Origin: Heliocidaris erythrogramma
Taxonomy: Eukaryota > Echinodermata > Echinoidea > Camarodonta > Echinometridae
Assembly (NCBI GenBank): GCA_025617745.1
Contig: CM046869.1
Coordinates: 10,745,168-10,809,167 of the forward strand
Direction of reading: 5' to 3'
DNA: 64,000 bases
Shown here: positions 1 through 12,404 of the stretch, piece after piece
Layout: every line of letters begins with the position of its first letter
Numbering within the stretch: the stretch's first letter is position 1
Notes under the pieces: generated by a model
Database searches by the model: none
The model's input: only the letters and a program-made list of their open reading frames with translations
What the model was told of the DNA's origin: nothing
Position numbers and translations under genes: made by a program

Positions 1-2600
1 TTAACCGAGACAATTGTTTATCGTTTGACAGCTTTATATCTCGATCATAATCATCACAAATCACAATATCGCCTCTCCCGATCATCATCATGATCTCTAA
101 TATCATCGCCATTATCTCTCCCAGCTTCCCCTTCACTCTCTCTCTCTTTCTATCTCTCTCACCCACTCTCTCCCCTTCTCTATCTCGACCACCATTATCA
201 TCGCAGTACCATCGCCCTTATCTCTCGCATATTCCCTTCGCTCTCTCGATTATAATCATAATCATCATTGTTATACCAATATTTTATAATCAATATTATC
301 ATGAACGCAATCATTTTGTTATTATCAATCATATTTTTTTCACAAAAAAAACCCCGCACAAATTATGAATATGTGACATATTATTATTTTAATACACATT
401 TCGTAGACGTTTGTGCCGTTGAAACCAAAGTGTGTAATAAAGCATTCATAGGTATTTCTTTAATCATATAAACATTACAGACAGTATCTTAATGTAAAAA
501 AATAACCTCACAAAAACAAGGTCGGCGATCATATTGCAAAATATATATTCCATTTCTTTGTTAAGACCGTTTTCTTGATTATAAGTAAACTTTTTTGTGT
601 TTTTTCTTTTATTGATGACAAAGTGGATGGATGATTGAGTTAATAAATGAGTTGAATGACTGCATAAATAAAACAAAATAATCAATCCAGTACCATATGC
701 ATTTCCGACATTGTCCAAGTTGCATTCCAAATAATGTTTACAAGCTATTTCACACTATAAAAACGTAAACGATGATAGAGAAAACTGTAGTGGAGGGGGC
801 ACTATGATGGGGACATTTGATTACCAATGATTGTTCCCTCCCCAAACCGTTTTGGCAACACTAATTTGACGATGCAGTAATTGCCCGACCAATTTTACCA
901 AATTATAAAGGAGAATCGGACGAAATTGTGCAACTAGTATAGGTAACAACCCAAGGCTATTTAACAAGTATTGATGGTAAACATCTCCCCGCCATTTGTG
1001 TAAAGTAAATTGCTACCTCTGTGATAGTTGGCCTTAGATACTTCAAGTGATCAACATTTTCAAGTTGTTCATGTTGGTCTAACCCTGTAGTTCTGGAATA
1101 TAGAATTGGACATTTTTGTTAACCAACTCAGTAGTTACCTAACTTAATAATTCACCGAATATTTCAAGAGTGTTAAAATAGCCTAGATTTAGACAATTCT
1201 TTAACTAACCCGTAGTTTAATACCCAACTCAATTTACCCAATAGTTTAGAGTGTTGATATTGGTATTAAATGTCTGACCGACGACAGACCAACCTGTTTG
1301 ATTGGGTAAACTTTCTCCTTCATAGTTTGATAAATCTTTATACCATTACTTACCAACAATTTTTACCCAACCTCTTAAAAGTAGTTTAAAAATTGAGCAA
1401 ATTTATCCCAACCTTAATTTATCAAGTACTGTTCGTATTAAAATATACATGCATGTATTTCCAATTATTAGGTAAGATAACTGCCGCAAATTGGTCAAGC
1501 TTGCCTTAGGTGAATTGATTAAATATAGCTCAAAAGGTGGTAAATTTTTAACAAACTAGTGGTTACCCAACTTAATTTGACCAACATTTTAAAGTGTAGC
1601 GTTTGGTAATGAAAGGATGTAAAAATAAATTTAGATTTTCACTGAATTCTATGATGTGTTATAGAGATATCACATATCATGTGATTATATAAGAATAGGA
1701 GAAGGTGTAAAGAAATTCGATAAATCACAATAGAGCCTCAAATTACTCTTTGCACCGACATCTACAGTCTAGCTTTGCTGTTCGTTCAGTATAATTATTG
1801 TACAAAACATCATGTTTCACCTCGATCCCCCCATTTTTCCTTTTCTTCCTCACCCACTCCCTTCACTTTATTCTTTCTTTCAATCTCTTCTCTCTTCACA
1901 GGTCAAATAAGTCATATTCACTCTTCTTCAAGCACTGTCAAGAGGAAGTTCATTTATTACCTCCTCTATTAACAATATAATGTATGTCATGTGATCGCTT
2001 TACTGACGCTGGGAAACTCTACTTCTATTTACTTAATTACTATTTAGAATAATTTTGTGTTTTCAGTGTTTTTTAAAAAAAAGTTTCTTTTTAGCCTATG
2101 AATTTATCTCCAGAGTTAATTTTAAACAATCACAACAAGTCTATGCTTCATTCGTTTCTTTTATTGGTTTAATTTCTTACAAACTTACGATGTCACTTGA
2201 AGTTGTTGTATATGAAATAGTAAACTGTTTTCGTTTGCTCTCTGAATTTGATTACCATTCAATTCAGTTCAAGTCAATGTTTTTCTCCTTAATAAATTGA
2301 AATTTAGGATTACATTAGTTAAAAATAAACATATAGACATATATTAATGCAAACAATAATATGTACACAAAACAAGGACTATATGTATGCAACATATATG
2401 TCTGACAAGATCAGACATGTGGTGGTGGTATGCTCTTGGAGGCCACTCGGAATATTTACCTATTTCTCACTTCTGTGTTTGCTGATTTACTTTATATTGC
2501 TCACATCGTCATATGTGTTGAACCAAGATGACTTGTGCATGCTTTGCACTGTGACAATATGCAGGATTGAACCTCGGGACAACATAACATCTGTGGCAGT
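1..2600. other. No gene recognised; pyrimidine-rich and AT-rich sequence
   Basis: No coding region can be supported. Positions 80-260 are a CT-rich low-complexity stretch. About 940-1610 holds scattered motifs of the form acccaac and gttgggtaa, like the inner MITE at 11.85-12.06 kb, so this may be a decayed inverted-repeat element. About 1800-1970 is a pyrimidine-rich stretch with a degenerate second copy at 7316-7420, sharing caatctcttctctctt and gtcatattcactcttcttca. Confidence 0.5.
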
Positions 2601-2716
2601 TTTCCTGCTGGTCATGTGCATTTTGCTAGCCTAGTCCCATACAAAAGGATTGCTGTTGGCCAACCTTACTTTTGTACATTCAAAACTGTGTTGGAGTTTG
2701 TTGAGCATATAGCAGC

Positions 2717-3475
2717 ATGCGTCGAGGTAAACGAGGGAAGGATAATATGCCGGGGCAGTTTCTGCCTAGCTCTGGAATGCAGCAAGGTCAGAAAGCGACC
2801 CCCAAGAGGCCATTTACAACTGACAGTGGTTTAGATAGGAGTGTCAAGCAGAGTCAAGGCCAGCATGCCTTGACTCTGCTTGTGTCAGCAAATGGGGCCT
2901 GTGAAAGCCTAAAGATAAGTGTGGATCTAGCTGACCACCTCCATGATGTCGCAGAGGAGGAGAAAGCGAAAATGGGGCCAATAATTGTGCAGGCAGTGGA
3001 GGCAGCTGTCAAAGCTGCCATTCCTGCTATTGTCAAGGCAGTGAAAGATGTCTGCATGACAGCAATGCGTCAGGAGTTAAACCCGCATCTCATTAAGATG
3101 CAGTTCAAGTCCGATGAGCTTGACCAGACGTCTAGGCGCGACAACCTGCGCATCACTGGTCTACCGGAGGCCAATGACGAAGAGAAGGAAGAGGAGATAA
3201 TATAAAAAGTATGCAACGTAGCAGAGCAGGCTGGAGTGCACCTTCAGGAGCGTGATATATCTTCCTGTAAGCGCTTGGGGGAAAAGTCGGGGAATAAGGT
3301 GCGTCAAACGCTGATGCGCTTTACAGCAAGGAGAAAGCGTGACACCCTGTACAAGTCCCGCTTCAACCTGAAAAGGAAGGATTCCTGTAAGGGAGTCTAT
3401 CTAAATGAGGACTTGACCCCCATGACTTCTCATGGCTGCCAAGGATTCACCACAGGTACAGCGAGCGCTGACTAA
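2717..3475 (+). pseudogene. LINE-A ORF1 (coiled coil plus RRM-like), frameshifted
   Basis: The ORF1 protein of this LINE type binds element RNA. The first part (2717-3205) has an Ala/Val/Lys-rich helical stretch, then the motif RRDNLRITGLPE, the usual entry to the RRM-like domain of L1-type ORF1 proteins. A stop at 3203-3205 and a frame change follow. The second part (3236-3475) continues with basic sequence (KRLGEKSGNKVRQTLMRF, RRKRDTLYKSR). A 36-bp hairpin sits inside the reading frame at 2847-2882. Non-functional as it stands. Confidence 0.75.
2841..2888. repeat. Micro-hairpin flanked by 6-bp direct repeats
   Basis: Two arms of about 15 bp (AGCAGAGTCAAGGC and its reverse complement) are separated by cagcat. 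The hairpin is bracketed by GTGTCA on both sides. It lies in the ORF1 reading frame of LINE-A without breaking it. It has the same form as the hairpins at 49.38-49.52 kb and 58.58 kb but an unrelated sequence. Confidence 0.7.
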
Positions 3476-3658
3476 CAATGGAACTGTTGTTTGCCAAATG
3501 AAAGACAGTGAGGAGTTCAAATATATCTGTACTGCCGATGACCTCTTCGAAATTGGCTTGGATGATGTGGACTACAAGCAATTCAAACTGCACCTTTTGC
3601 AGTAAAATTGCAACGCCATCAACATGTTGACATTTTGACTTGTTTATATTAATTATTT

Positions 3659-4915
3659 ATGATAGACAATCATGATGCTAACAATATTAACATTATTTCA
3701 TCTAATTTATGTCCAAGTTCATTTGATGTTAAAGTAAACGAAATTACAAACAATGCTCTTAATGTTTCACATGTCAACATAAGATCCTTACCTAAAAATG
3801 TTGAGGGTTTACGATTATTGTACGAATCCTTACAAACAAAATTTCATGTGATTGGGCTATCTGAGGTTTGGAAGGTCTCCCTGCCACATATGTTAGGTCT
3901 ATAAGGATATTCAATAGAAGTTAAGTGTCGTGAAGCTCATCAAAGAGGGGGTGGTGTTGGGGCATATATTCATTCATCTGTACCATACAAAGTATTAAGT
4001 CCTAGTCTCGAAGTGAATCATGCTGAATCTCTTTGGATTGAAGCATCATTTGAAAAACAGTCATTCCTTTTTGGTATAATTTATAGAAAACCAAATACAG
4101 ATGTATTAGAATTTCAAGAAAGTTTACTTAGCACAATTGAGTGTTTAAAAGTAGATAGGCTGAAGTGTATCATAATGGGTGATTTTAACATTAATACTAT
4201 TAATCCAGGCAGTAGAGAAGATGATTTTATTACAGCTTTACAGTGTATGCAATTTCAACAACTTATTGAGGTTCCTACAAGGGTGAATAACAAATCAAGG
4301 TCTTTGATTGATCATGTCTATGCAAATTTTAGTTCAAAATGTGTTCATTCAGGTACAATAGCTACAGATATTTCTGATCATTTTCCTACGTATGCTATAT
4401 TTGAGGATGAATTAAAGAGGCAAAGTCATAAACAGAAGATAGTTAAAAGGAACTATAGATATTATAAGGTCAGCTTTTGTGTGGAGCTTTCTGCTCAAGA
4501 CTGGAGTATCATTGAAAATGGAACCAATGTAAATGAAGCTTATGATACCTTTTTACAATCTTTTCGAACCATTTGTGATAAGCATGCTCCAATTTTGAAA
4601 AGTAACGTGAAGCAGAAAGGGGCAAGGAATCTATGGATAACTAAAGCCATACTGAAATGAATCAGAAGGAAACATAAGCTTTATTCTAAAATGATTTCAT
4701 TTAATCACCAGCCACAGCACGTGGACAAATATAAGAAGTATAGGAACATATTGACAAATGTTTTAAGAAAAGCGAAGAAGGACTATTATAGTAGTTTATT
4801 TATTACTCATAAAAATTATACTGGCCACCCAGGTGAAGTAAATGGGTACCCGTTAGGAAGAAATTCCTTGAATGCTTTAGCGCCTATTATGGCAGCTCGG
4901 CTAAAGCCAGGGTAA
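3659..4915 (+). pseudogene. LINE-A ORF2 5' part: APE-type endonuclease, broken
   Basis: Endonuclease motifs are visible in order: NVSHVNIRSLPKNVEGLR, VIGLSEVW, a degenerate stretch with a frame change at about 3905-4010, then GIIYRKPN, IMGDFNIN, DHVYAN and ISDHFPTYAI. These match the APE-like endonuclease that nicks target DNA in non-LTR retrotransposition. The frame is broken at 3901 and 4658, and the last part runs into the SINE-like insert at about 4815. Confidence 0.85.
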
Positions 4916-5010
4916 TAATGTGATACTTTGTATTAAGCGCAGTAGAGTATATTCATATAGTAGCTGCGCTATATAAATGGACATATTATTATAATTATTA
5001 TTATCTCCTT
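4815..5010 (+). mobile_element. SINE-like insert in LINE-A
   Basis: About 195 bp of sequence unrelated to the ORF2 on either side. It ends in a short-period AT tail (attattataattattattat) after gcgctatataaatgg, a typical SINE or non-autonomous retroposon 3' end. ORF2-like sequence resumes at about 5010. No clear target-site duplication was read, and no A/B box is evident. Confidence 0.55.
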
Positions 5011-5947
5011 TATAGTGGCAACAGTAAATCAAAGGTCACCCAGGTTGACAAGTTGTGTGTTGATAGTAATGGAAGGAAGACTCCAGTTTCTTCTGCAGAC
5101 GAGATTGGGCAAGTTTTTAATGATTTTTTGTAAATGTGGGTCCAAATTTGGCAAGTAACATACAGGAAAATACTAATGGTAGTACCTTTAGGGATTATCT
5201 TTGTGATCAGGGCAAAGATACACTAAATTTTAAACCAATTACGGAAAATGAAGTCCAATTTCAATTATTGTCTTTGAATGTAAATAAGGCTTGTGGTCAT
5301 GATACTATCCCAGCCATGCTGATAAGAGATGCAGCATATTTTATTGCCAGGCCACTGTCCTATATTTTTAATCTCTCACTTCTTACAGGAAAGGTTCCAA
5401 ATTCGTTGAAGGTGGCCAAAGTAACACCTATCTATAAAAAAGGAGATAAGGAAAAGCCTGGTAATTATCGGCCAATATCCGTCCTTCCATTATTTGCAAA
5501 TTTTTAGAAAAAATGGTAAACGATAGATTATTGAATTTCTTAGAAAAGAATGAGATATTGTATAAACATCAATATGGTTTTAGGAAAAAACATAGTACAA
5601 AGCTCTCCTTAATCAATCTGATTAATGATGTTATTAAGTCGATAGATAAAGGGAAGGTTACTATAGGAATTTTTATTGATTTTAAAAAGGCATTTGATAC
5701 CATAAATCATAGCATACTGTTTAAGAAACTAAAACATTATGGGGTGCGAGGTGTGCCTCTTCAGTGGTTTCAAGATTATTTAGAAAATAGATTTCAATAT
5801 GTAATTTGTAATGGGGTTTTCTCCGATTACAAACCAATAACTTGCGGTGTACCTCAGGGATCTGTTTTGGGACCAACTCTTTTTCTTTTGTATATTAACG
5901 ACTTACCAAACTCAAGTGACTACTTTACTTTAGATTGTTTGCCATAA
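5011..5947 (+). pseudogene. LINE-A reverse transcriptase, truncated before FADD
   Basis: RT motifs in order: NEVQFQLLSLNVNKACGHD, KVAKVTPIYKKGDKEKPGNYRPISVL, then a stop and 2-nt shift at 5505-5512, then QYGFRKKHSTKLSLINL, FIDFKKAFDTINHSIL, CGVPQGSVLGPTLFLLYIND. The reading stops just before the expected FADD box; the catalytic Asp pair, thumb and C-terminus are gone. This copy cannot be active. Confidence 0.9.
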
Positions 5948-6640
5948 TTGTAATCCATGGGCCTGACCAGTTGGCCTGACTCGGGGAAATTCGGATACAA
6001 TCAGGTCCAATCGTGCGCAACCGAAGGAATGTTATTGCCGGATTCCTCGCGCGATCGTTAACTCGAATCCCTCCATACGCAACCGACCAATGAGATTCAA
6101 ATACTGGAATAAAGAACGCGCGATCTTGTTTACTCAAATTTGGGTCAATGTGCGAACTTTTATTAGCTGCGCACGATAAATTGAAATCGCTTGAACTTTG
6201 ATCCAGAGAAAGGAGCAGCCAACTGTAAAAGCGCCCATAGATTGTGACTTGTCGCTCCCTTTAATGTACTTTGAAATTATTCTTAAAATACACTGTATTT
6301 GTATTGTATGTATACATTTTTTTATGATATACATGTACTACATATTATCATCAGTAGATTCATTACATTACAGATTGTTCATTTAATAATATTTTAAAGC
6401 AAGTATTATAATAACTGATAACTGCGAACAGTAATATATTACTGAACAGTAACACATTATATAGGAAATATTCTTTGTAACTGTCTAAATACAAGGGACC
6501 AGACTCGAGTGGCATTCATGCTATTTTCTGGTTCCTATTATCTTTGCACTCTTATGTAACGAGATATCACTGTGAACATGTACAATGATGATTATTGCAC
6601 TGGATAATAAAAATTCATTCATTCATTCACATATAACTTG
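5948..6640 (+). other. Replaced 3' region of LINE-A and its 3' tail
   Basis: About 5940-6190 does not read as RT and looks like an insertion or deletion junction. About 6490-6630 looks like a LINE 3' UTR, ending in ggataataaaaattcattcattcattc. No gene is seen here. Confidence 0.5.
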
Positions 6641-6860
6641 AGGAATCTTCTCTTTTGCTCTGTTTCTCCGCTTCAAATACCCATATACTACGACATAACA
6701 ACGGACATATTTCTGTAAATAAATGTAAGCGCTTTAAAACGTATTTTTATTGATATACAACAGAAACCAATAAATGACTTACCCACAGTTTCACATATAA
6801 ATTCACAAATATATACAATATTCAATACAATTCTTAGACGCGCTTATACATGTTACATTC

Positions 6861-7122
6861 AAAGGGAAATTATTGGATAGACATAATTACCTCTGTTGGT
6901 TTATACTGTAAAATAATGAGGGAGCCATTGAGATAAAGGTGTCGAAACATTCTCTGCTTATAATACAGGGGCTGATCCAGGATTTGGGAAATGGGGAGGA
7001 AGTCCTATTTCCCAGAAATTCTAACCAGACAAAAAAGGGAAATTATTGGATAGACATAATTACCTCTGTTGGTTTATACTGTAAAATAATGAGGGAGCCA
7101 TTGAGATAAAGGTGTCGAAACA
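6861..7122. repeat. Direct repeat, about 95 bp units 175 bp apart
   Basis: The segment from gggaaattattggatagac to aggtgtcgaaacatt occurs at about 6865-6950 and again at about 7036-7124. Between the copies is a short piece (gggctgatccaggatttggg) typical of the widespread GGCG...CCAGGATT elements also seen at 62.6 kb. Probably a local tandem duplication. Confidence 0.75.
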
Positions 7123-7317
7123 TTTGCTGTCGTGGTTTTTGGATGCTCTCCATGGTGTATTTACAAGACCACGTGAACAAGTCACGCCAAAGCGGTGTCA
7201 GCATTCTGGAAGTATGTACAATGCAAATTAAATCACGATATGTGCAATTAAAGTGGAATTATTCAGAAAATCTTGTTTTGAGATAATTTAAATAGGTGTC
7301 CCGATAACAGTAATATC
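7123..7317. repeat. 195-bp segment identical to 13423-13617
   Basis: Every base I compared is identical between the two segments, at a constant offset of 6300. The other copy starts 4 nt from the last splice acceptor of the EXD1-like gene, inside intron 5. No exon sequence is carried here. Perfect identity implies a recent duplication or gene conversion (inference). Confidence 0.9.
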
Positions 7318-8256
7318 TTCCTCGTCCACTCTCGTCACTTTATTTCTTTCAATCTCTTCTCTCTTCCTACGGTTCACCAGGTCATATTCACTCTTCTTCA
7401 TGAGAAAGTATTTCCTCCCTTTTCTGATCTGTCACGTACCATGTCCGGCATTTGATATATTTCCGGACGCTCATCACAATATATCCTTCAATATTCATGA
7501 TAATTCCCAGAAGTGGGTATCATTGTAACTTATTATACCAATAATTTATTTAATTATTATATGATATATAAACGAAGTTCATATCAAAGACATGAAATGT
7601 TGTAGATAAATACATAGTCCTATAGATATTTCCTTTCAACTAGAAACTGATATGAGTAAGGAAGTATTTCAACAACAGAGTAATACGCATTTTTTTAAAA
7701 TAGACCCATATTAAAGAATATATCTCAGTATCTAATTCTAACGATCATAGTAACTGCAAACTCTTAATTTTGTTCAAATTGCTTTATTTTTACTGTTTGT
7801 TTTTGTTGATGTTTTTGTTTTTGTTTGTTTTTTGCTCAGTGATTTTTTTTTTAATCATGTAAATCACTTGTAATTGTTGTGATTTCTGTTGATTTCCTAA
7901 ATAAAAACACAAAGAAAAAAAAAGAAAGAAAGAACCCCTAACTCCAAACTCTTTCCAATTTTATTAGTTTATTTTGTTACAAAATGTTTTTCTCCATAAT
8001 AGACTGGATTATGTGAATGAAACAAAGAAACATGATTATATACATATATATATATGCAACAAATATGTTTCAATATGTACACAAAAAATCACTAAACATA
8101 ATATCATTATACCGGTATAATGACATAACGAAGTGGCTCTTACATGTGCTAGACAATGGTAAACAGTAGTGTAATGACCCGAAATGATGATGATTACATG
8201 TAACTTATCAATGAATTTTCTTTTCCCTGATTCTCCGCTTCAAAGACGCATATACC
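7318..8256. other. No gene seen; AT-rich with a duplicated motif
   Basis: Contains the degenerate second copy of the 1800-1970 sequence (7318-7420). A short match between 6660-6695 and 8225-8256 (ttctccgcttcaaa then catatac) suggests that the TIR element at 8.26 kb interrupted an older duplicated sequence. No open coding structure is visible. Confidence 0.4.
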
Positions 8257-9408
8257 AGGGGGTGCTTCACAAATAGTTAAGTTTGACTTAAAGTAGATAT
8301 TCAAAGAAAATCATAAATATGGCAATTAATGTATCACTAGAAACTGAGAAGCTTACAGATGGCAATCGTATAAGTTTTATGTCAACTGCGTATCTGATGA
8401 TTATAAAAACAACACAAATAAAAGCTCTTCTCAGCATCTGGAATATCCGAGGATTCGCCAGAAATATAGCGATGTTTTGATGTCGTCACACTCGGGGTCG
8501 ATCCTGCTTAAGCAGACGACGTCCTATAATGAATGAACGTAATTGCAATGCAGTTATTTATCAAATTATAAAGAGTTTGGTGTATTAAAACATGACCTTA
8601 TTTCACACCATTATAAAGGGAAAGTGAAACTGATTCTGATAGCTAAAACCGTTTGATTGTAAATACACAGAAGAAGGGTCAATGATCAATGAAATAAACC
8701 CCACTTTCAAATTGAAAAGCCCTCCGAACAATAGCAGGATGTTATTCGTTCCCTCTTGAAACGCCGAACATGCCCCGGTGCAAGCAGCTGAAAATACAAT
8801 GGCGTCTTATTTTGTTTATAAGTGACTGATTCCTTTATTTTTTTAACGCTGCATTTTTCATCAAAATAATACCATACACGAAGTTAAGAGTGAGGCAACA
8901 GACTAACATTAAGACTGACGCTAGTGAAGGAAGAGAAATAAGTGAAGAGGAGATGACAAAATAGGCTCTGAAAAATGTGTAAGATGTTATGGGACATCGT
9001 CTGCTTAGACAGGACTGGTCCATGGTGTGTCGTCACATATCTCAGCAGCGTTCGAGGAGCTCTTCAGCTGCTATATCGGGGGCTGTATTTTACCGTTTTA
9101 TAATTGATAATAATCATTACTTAAAATGTTTCCAAGCGTTGAATTTGGATAACCTTGTTTAATTTATGCCATCTATGCAATAATAAGTATTAAGGCAATA
9201 TTTAAAATCATTAAAGTTCTACTTTAAAGTCGCACTTAAATTCCTACATGCGTGCAGTTTATGACACATCACCGCATTGGTCAGCCATGCTCAGGGGACT
9301 CGCGCTATTGGGTAATCTACCAATGAGATTACGCGTTTAATATGCGCAATGGCACTTAAACATGGCTTTAAGTCAAACTTAACTCTTTGTGAAACACCCC
9401 CCTGGTCC
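8257..9408. mobile_element. Non-autonomous TIR element (ACCAGGGGG ends)
   Basis: Ends are inverted copies: accagggggtgcttcaca followed by a stretch containing gttaagtttgacttaaag on the left, and ctttaagtcaaacttaac then gtgaaacacccccctggt on the right. A second pair of inverted segments lies inside (about 8497-8530 against 8985-9021, core AAGCAGACGA), so the inverted repeats extend well inwards. No transposase is encoded. The superfamily is not assigned because no clear target-site duplication was read. Confidence 0.8.
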
Positions 9409-9674
9409 TAACAATGGATTTATATTTTGTCAATATTTGTAAGCTCTTAATAGTGTTTTAGAATTGTATTTCTATTTTGATATACAATCAACCGAATCAA
9501 AACTGGCATGAAGATAACCACATTTTCACACAGAAATACAAAATAAAATATGAAACAATATTCACTACAAACTCGACACCGATTATTAATTGTCATAATA
9601 CTATTATACATGTCAGTATCTTAAAGCAAATGAAACTAATTGTAAACACATTATCACCTTTGATTTATTCTGTT

Positions 9675-9735
9675 TGGAGCCAGGAGGGCGTTAACTCATA
9701 TTCTTTAAGACAGAGCTAACGCCCTTCTGGCTCTC
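9675..9735. repeat. Hairpin with about 21-bp arms
   Basis: Arms begin gagccaggagggcgttaa and end ttaacgccct(t/c)ctggctc in reverse complement, with a loop of about 15 nt. No gene context. Possibly a very short MITE or a template-switch palindrome. Confidence 0.7.
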
Positions 9736-9827
9736 AACAGAGAAGTAAATCCAAAAGGTGAGATTCCTCTGAATCATTGAGATGTATTTCCAAGTCGTAA
9801 AGTTAACGAAACATTATCTGGTTATAA

Positions 9828-10922
9828 TTCAGAGGTGGACCCAGAAGTTTGGAAATTGGGAGTCGTTCTTATTCCCCAAAATCTCTAACAAAGAAAATCC
9901 AATATACATGACTTGTGGACCTCCTGCCAAACTTTTCCTATAAGAACTACTTTCGAAAAATAAACTCAAGGGCAATTTCAAAGACCTATTGTACTGCCCA
10001 TAGAAATCAGGTTCGGATTATGTAATACACCGCTGTAAATGTTCGCACATTTCTAAAGGTGACAGGGCTATAGAAACTGTCTTGAGTTATTTTTCGAAAG
10101 TAGTTTTTATCGTGTTCCGTACTTTTACAGATAATTTACCTATTTGGAGCCTGTAATATTTTTTATTCTGTACATATTACTGATGGAGTTGACACACATA
10201 TTATGTCATAGTCCCTGCTCTGTATTTGTATGGACACAGATAATTTTCAAACTGGTATTATAGTCCCGCCAATACACTGGTAATATAATTATTCATTGAT
10301 TGTTTCGCTAATTACTATTTATAATAAAAATCGGTATGTTAATACGTATTTAAGAATAAAAGGGGGTCCGGACCCCCGTGAACTCGCCCCTGTAATTGTT
10401 TGTTCACAGATCATTTTAAAAGGGACATTATAGTCCCGGCATTACACTGGGTATAATATTATTATTCATTGTTTTGCTAATAAGTATTTGCAGTCATTTA
10501 CAAAAAACTTTGGATAATTCTCATCTTGATATTAAAAATAAAGTAGAGTTGTGGTCATGCAATTCTACTGTGAAAGAAACTGTCTCAAATGAATTGGGAA
10601 AGGTTGACCATGTCTACATAAGAATTGTTTTATACTGTGTTGTTTTGTAATCATCAAAGTAGATAGGAAATTGACCCAATCTCTCTGAAAAGCACATGTA
10701 CTGCACACAGAAATGGGTATATGGACTCCAAACCCAAATGGCATGAATGTTCGGCCCGAACATTTCAGCTATTTCTAGTCATATTTCGAATACAAGAGCA
10801 TTACAAAAGCAATCCTTTTCAGGGGATGTTTCTACTATAATGTCCTTCCAAACTGACATAAAAAGAATGAGAAAGCTCACAAATTATTTTTCACCTTTCC
10901 CAGAACTCAAAATTCCCTTTCA
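9828..10922. repeat. Inverted and direct repeats, no gene
   Basis: Positions 9946-9972 and 10083-10109 are inverted copies of about 26 bp with core CTTTCGAAAAATAA. About 10257-10325 and 10427-10490 are degenerate direct copies (tatagtcccg...ccaatacactgg). The stretch begins agaggtggacccagaag and has ggtccggacccccgtgaact near 10380, like the widespread gggcg...CCAGG elements. Nothing coding is seen. Confidence 0.55.
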
Positions 10923-11441
10923 GGCCCGGTCACACCGCCAGAACTTGGCTGGAGCGTTCCTGGAGCGGTGAAAAAAATTCATCACCGCTCGTAACCGTTC
11001 ACCACCGTTTAACAGAAGTTGGCCCCCGATAAAGCAACGCCGTATACGCTCGGCCACCGCTGATGGTCCCTCTTACCGCTCCGAAAGTTTTGAGCTGCAC
11101 AAAATATTGCGAGCGGTGAGGATCGGGCAATTTTCCGCTCCGGCAAAGTTCACCACCGCTCCAACAACGCCCAGTCAAAGTTTGGCACCGCTAGACGCAA
11201 CTTCGTGGACGCTTGGGTCCGCTAGGCCAACGCAGAAATCTTGAACGCTGGACCACCGCTGCTTCGCCAGCTTTGCCCGGGCGGTGATTAAACGTTGCAC
11301 AAACTTTGGTGGAGCGGTTGTAAGCGTTTTACGAGCGGACACGGGATTGCTGGAACGGTGTCGGGCGTTGAAGCAGCGATCCATTGCGGTGATGAACTTT
11401 GGTTTGGCGTTGGTATGGAGGTGTCGGAGCGGGACCAACGC

Positions 11442-12206
11442 TAGCCTTTTGACAAGGCCCTCGTGACTTTGCCATATTTCTCGGCAAGTAAGCTAGTAGT
11501 GGCTGCATAACAAGACTAGCCGCCCAGCCCGGTGAATGCGAGATCGAGCGACGTGAGTCCGAGGGCCTTTTGGAACCTGGCCTGTATTTCTTATGTTATC
11601 CTTTGTTCCTAGCGAGAATCTGCTACCTTATAGGTAATCAGCAAACGTATATTCGCATGACGTCAGCATACATTTGGTATGCAAATTCGCCTTCATCTCG
11701 AGCTAGCGCGACCCGTGCAAGCTACCTAGTACATCAATCATGGAAAGCAAGCCCCGCAGATACCGTTGTGATTGGTCGATAATCCTCGGTAGGCGTGTTA
11801 GCATGCAAATGTCAACTCGTGAATAATTCATATCGGACGATGGAAACCCACACTCTTAGAAATGTTGGGTAAATGCCACTGGGTAAATGAAGATTGGGCA
11901 TAGGTTGGTTAAATCTTGCTCAACTTTTACATGCATTTACCCAACATTGGTAAAAAAAAAAGAATGAAATTGTTCAAGTTTACCAAAAAGTTGGTCGGAC
12001 TCATAAGGACCCTCATGTTGGGTACAATTGGGTAAAATTTTGCCCAATATTTCTAAGAGTGCAGGTTCCAAAAGGCCTCGCGACTAAAGTCGCTCGATCG
12101 CGCGTTCACCCGGACCGTGTTGATTCTTTTCGTCGCCGGCTAGTCTCATCTCAGGCACAGCATGACAAGGAAAATAGCCAAGTCACGAGGCCTTGTCAAA
12201 AGGCTA
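11442..12206. mobile_element. MULE-like non-autonomous element with 9-bp TSD
   Basis: Inverted repeats of about 145 bp start TAGCCTTTTGACAAGG and end CCTTGTCAAAAGGCTA. The flanks carry the same 9 bp, GACCAACGC (11433-11441 and 12207-12215). Long terminal inverted repeats with a 9-bp duplication are the hallmark of Mutator-like elements (family knowledge); the assignment is otherwise inference. It sits inside the 10923-12404 element and contains a third element. Confidence 0.8.
11851..12061. mobile_element. Innermost MITE (CACTCTTAGAAATGTTGGGTAAA ends)
   Basis: Left end CACTCTTAGAAATGTTGGG and right end CCAATATTTCTAAGAGTG are inverted copies. The interior is rich in gggtaaa and tttaccca words. 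Its flanks belong to the two arms of the MULE-like element. The family resembles the decayed sequence around 0.95-1.6 kb. Confidence 0.8.
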
Positions 12207-12404
12207 GACCAACGCTCGCTACCGCTCGCTACCGTTAAACCAACGCTAAAGCAACGCCGGCTTCAGCGGTGCACCGTTAAGGCAACGCCCATGTTTTCGA
12301 TTTTTCCCCATTTTGTGCGCGGTGACGAGCGTTGTCGAAATGCGACCCCCTCTCCCTACCGTTCAAGGAACGCTCCAACAAAGTTCTGGCGGTGTGACCG
12401 GGCC

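Larger units (their letters stand above)
2600..6630 (+). mobile_element. LINE-A: broken CR1/L2-like non-LTR retrotransposon
   Basis: The layout is ORF1, then an ORF2 with endonuclease and reverse transcriptase, then a 3' end in aaaattcattcattcattc (6610-6628). It is disabled by frameshifts, stops, a SINE-like insert (about 4815-5010) and loss of everything after the RT palm. It lies downstream of the EXD1-like gene and in the opposite orientation. The 5' limit is not visible and 2600 is approximate. The clade is inferred from ORF1 architecture and RT motifs; a tree would be needed to separate CR1, L2 and related clades. Confidence 0.85.
10923..12404. mobile_element. TIR element with GGCCCGGTCACACCGCC ends (outermost of three nested)
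   Basis: Left end GGCCCGGTCACACCGCCAGA and right end TCTGGCGGTGTGACCGGGCC are inverted copies. The homology continues inwards through ggagcgttcc. The interior is GC-rich and built of degenerate accaccgctc, gcaacgcc and ggagcggt words, unlike the AT-rich surroundings. It is split by a second element at 11442-12206. No transposase. Target-site duplication not clear. Confidence 0.85.

Noticed and set aside
90-368. Ser/Leu/Ile-rich 92-codon open frame
   Set aside because: Low-complexity CT-rich and AT-rich sequence with no domain or splice context.
11175-11438. Overlapping Arg/Ala-rich open frames on both strands
   Set aside because: They arise from the GC-rich accaccgct/gcaacgcc word repeats of the 10.9-12.4 kb element.
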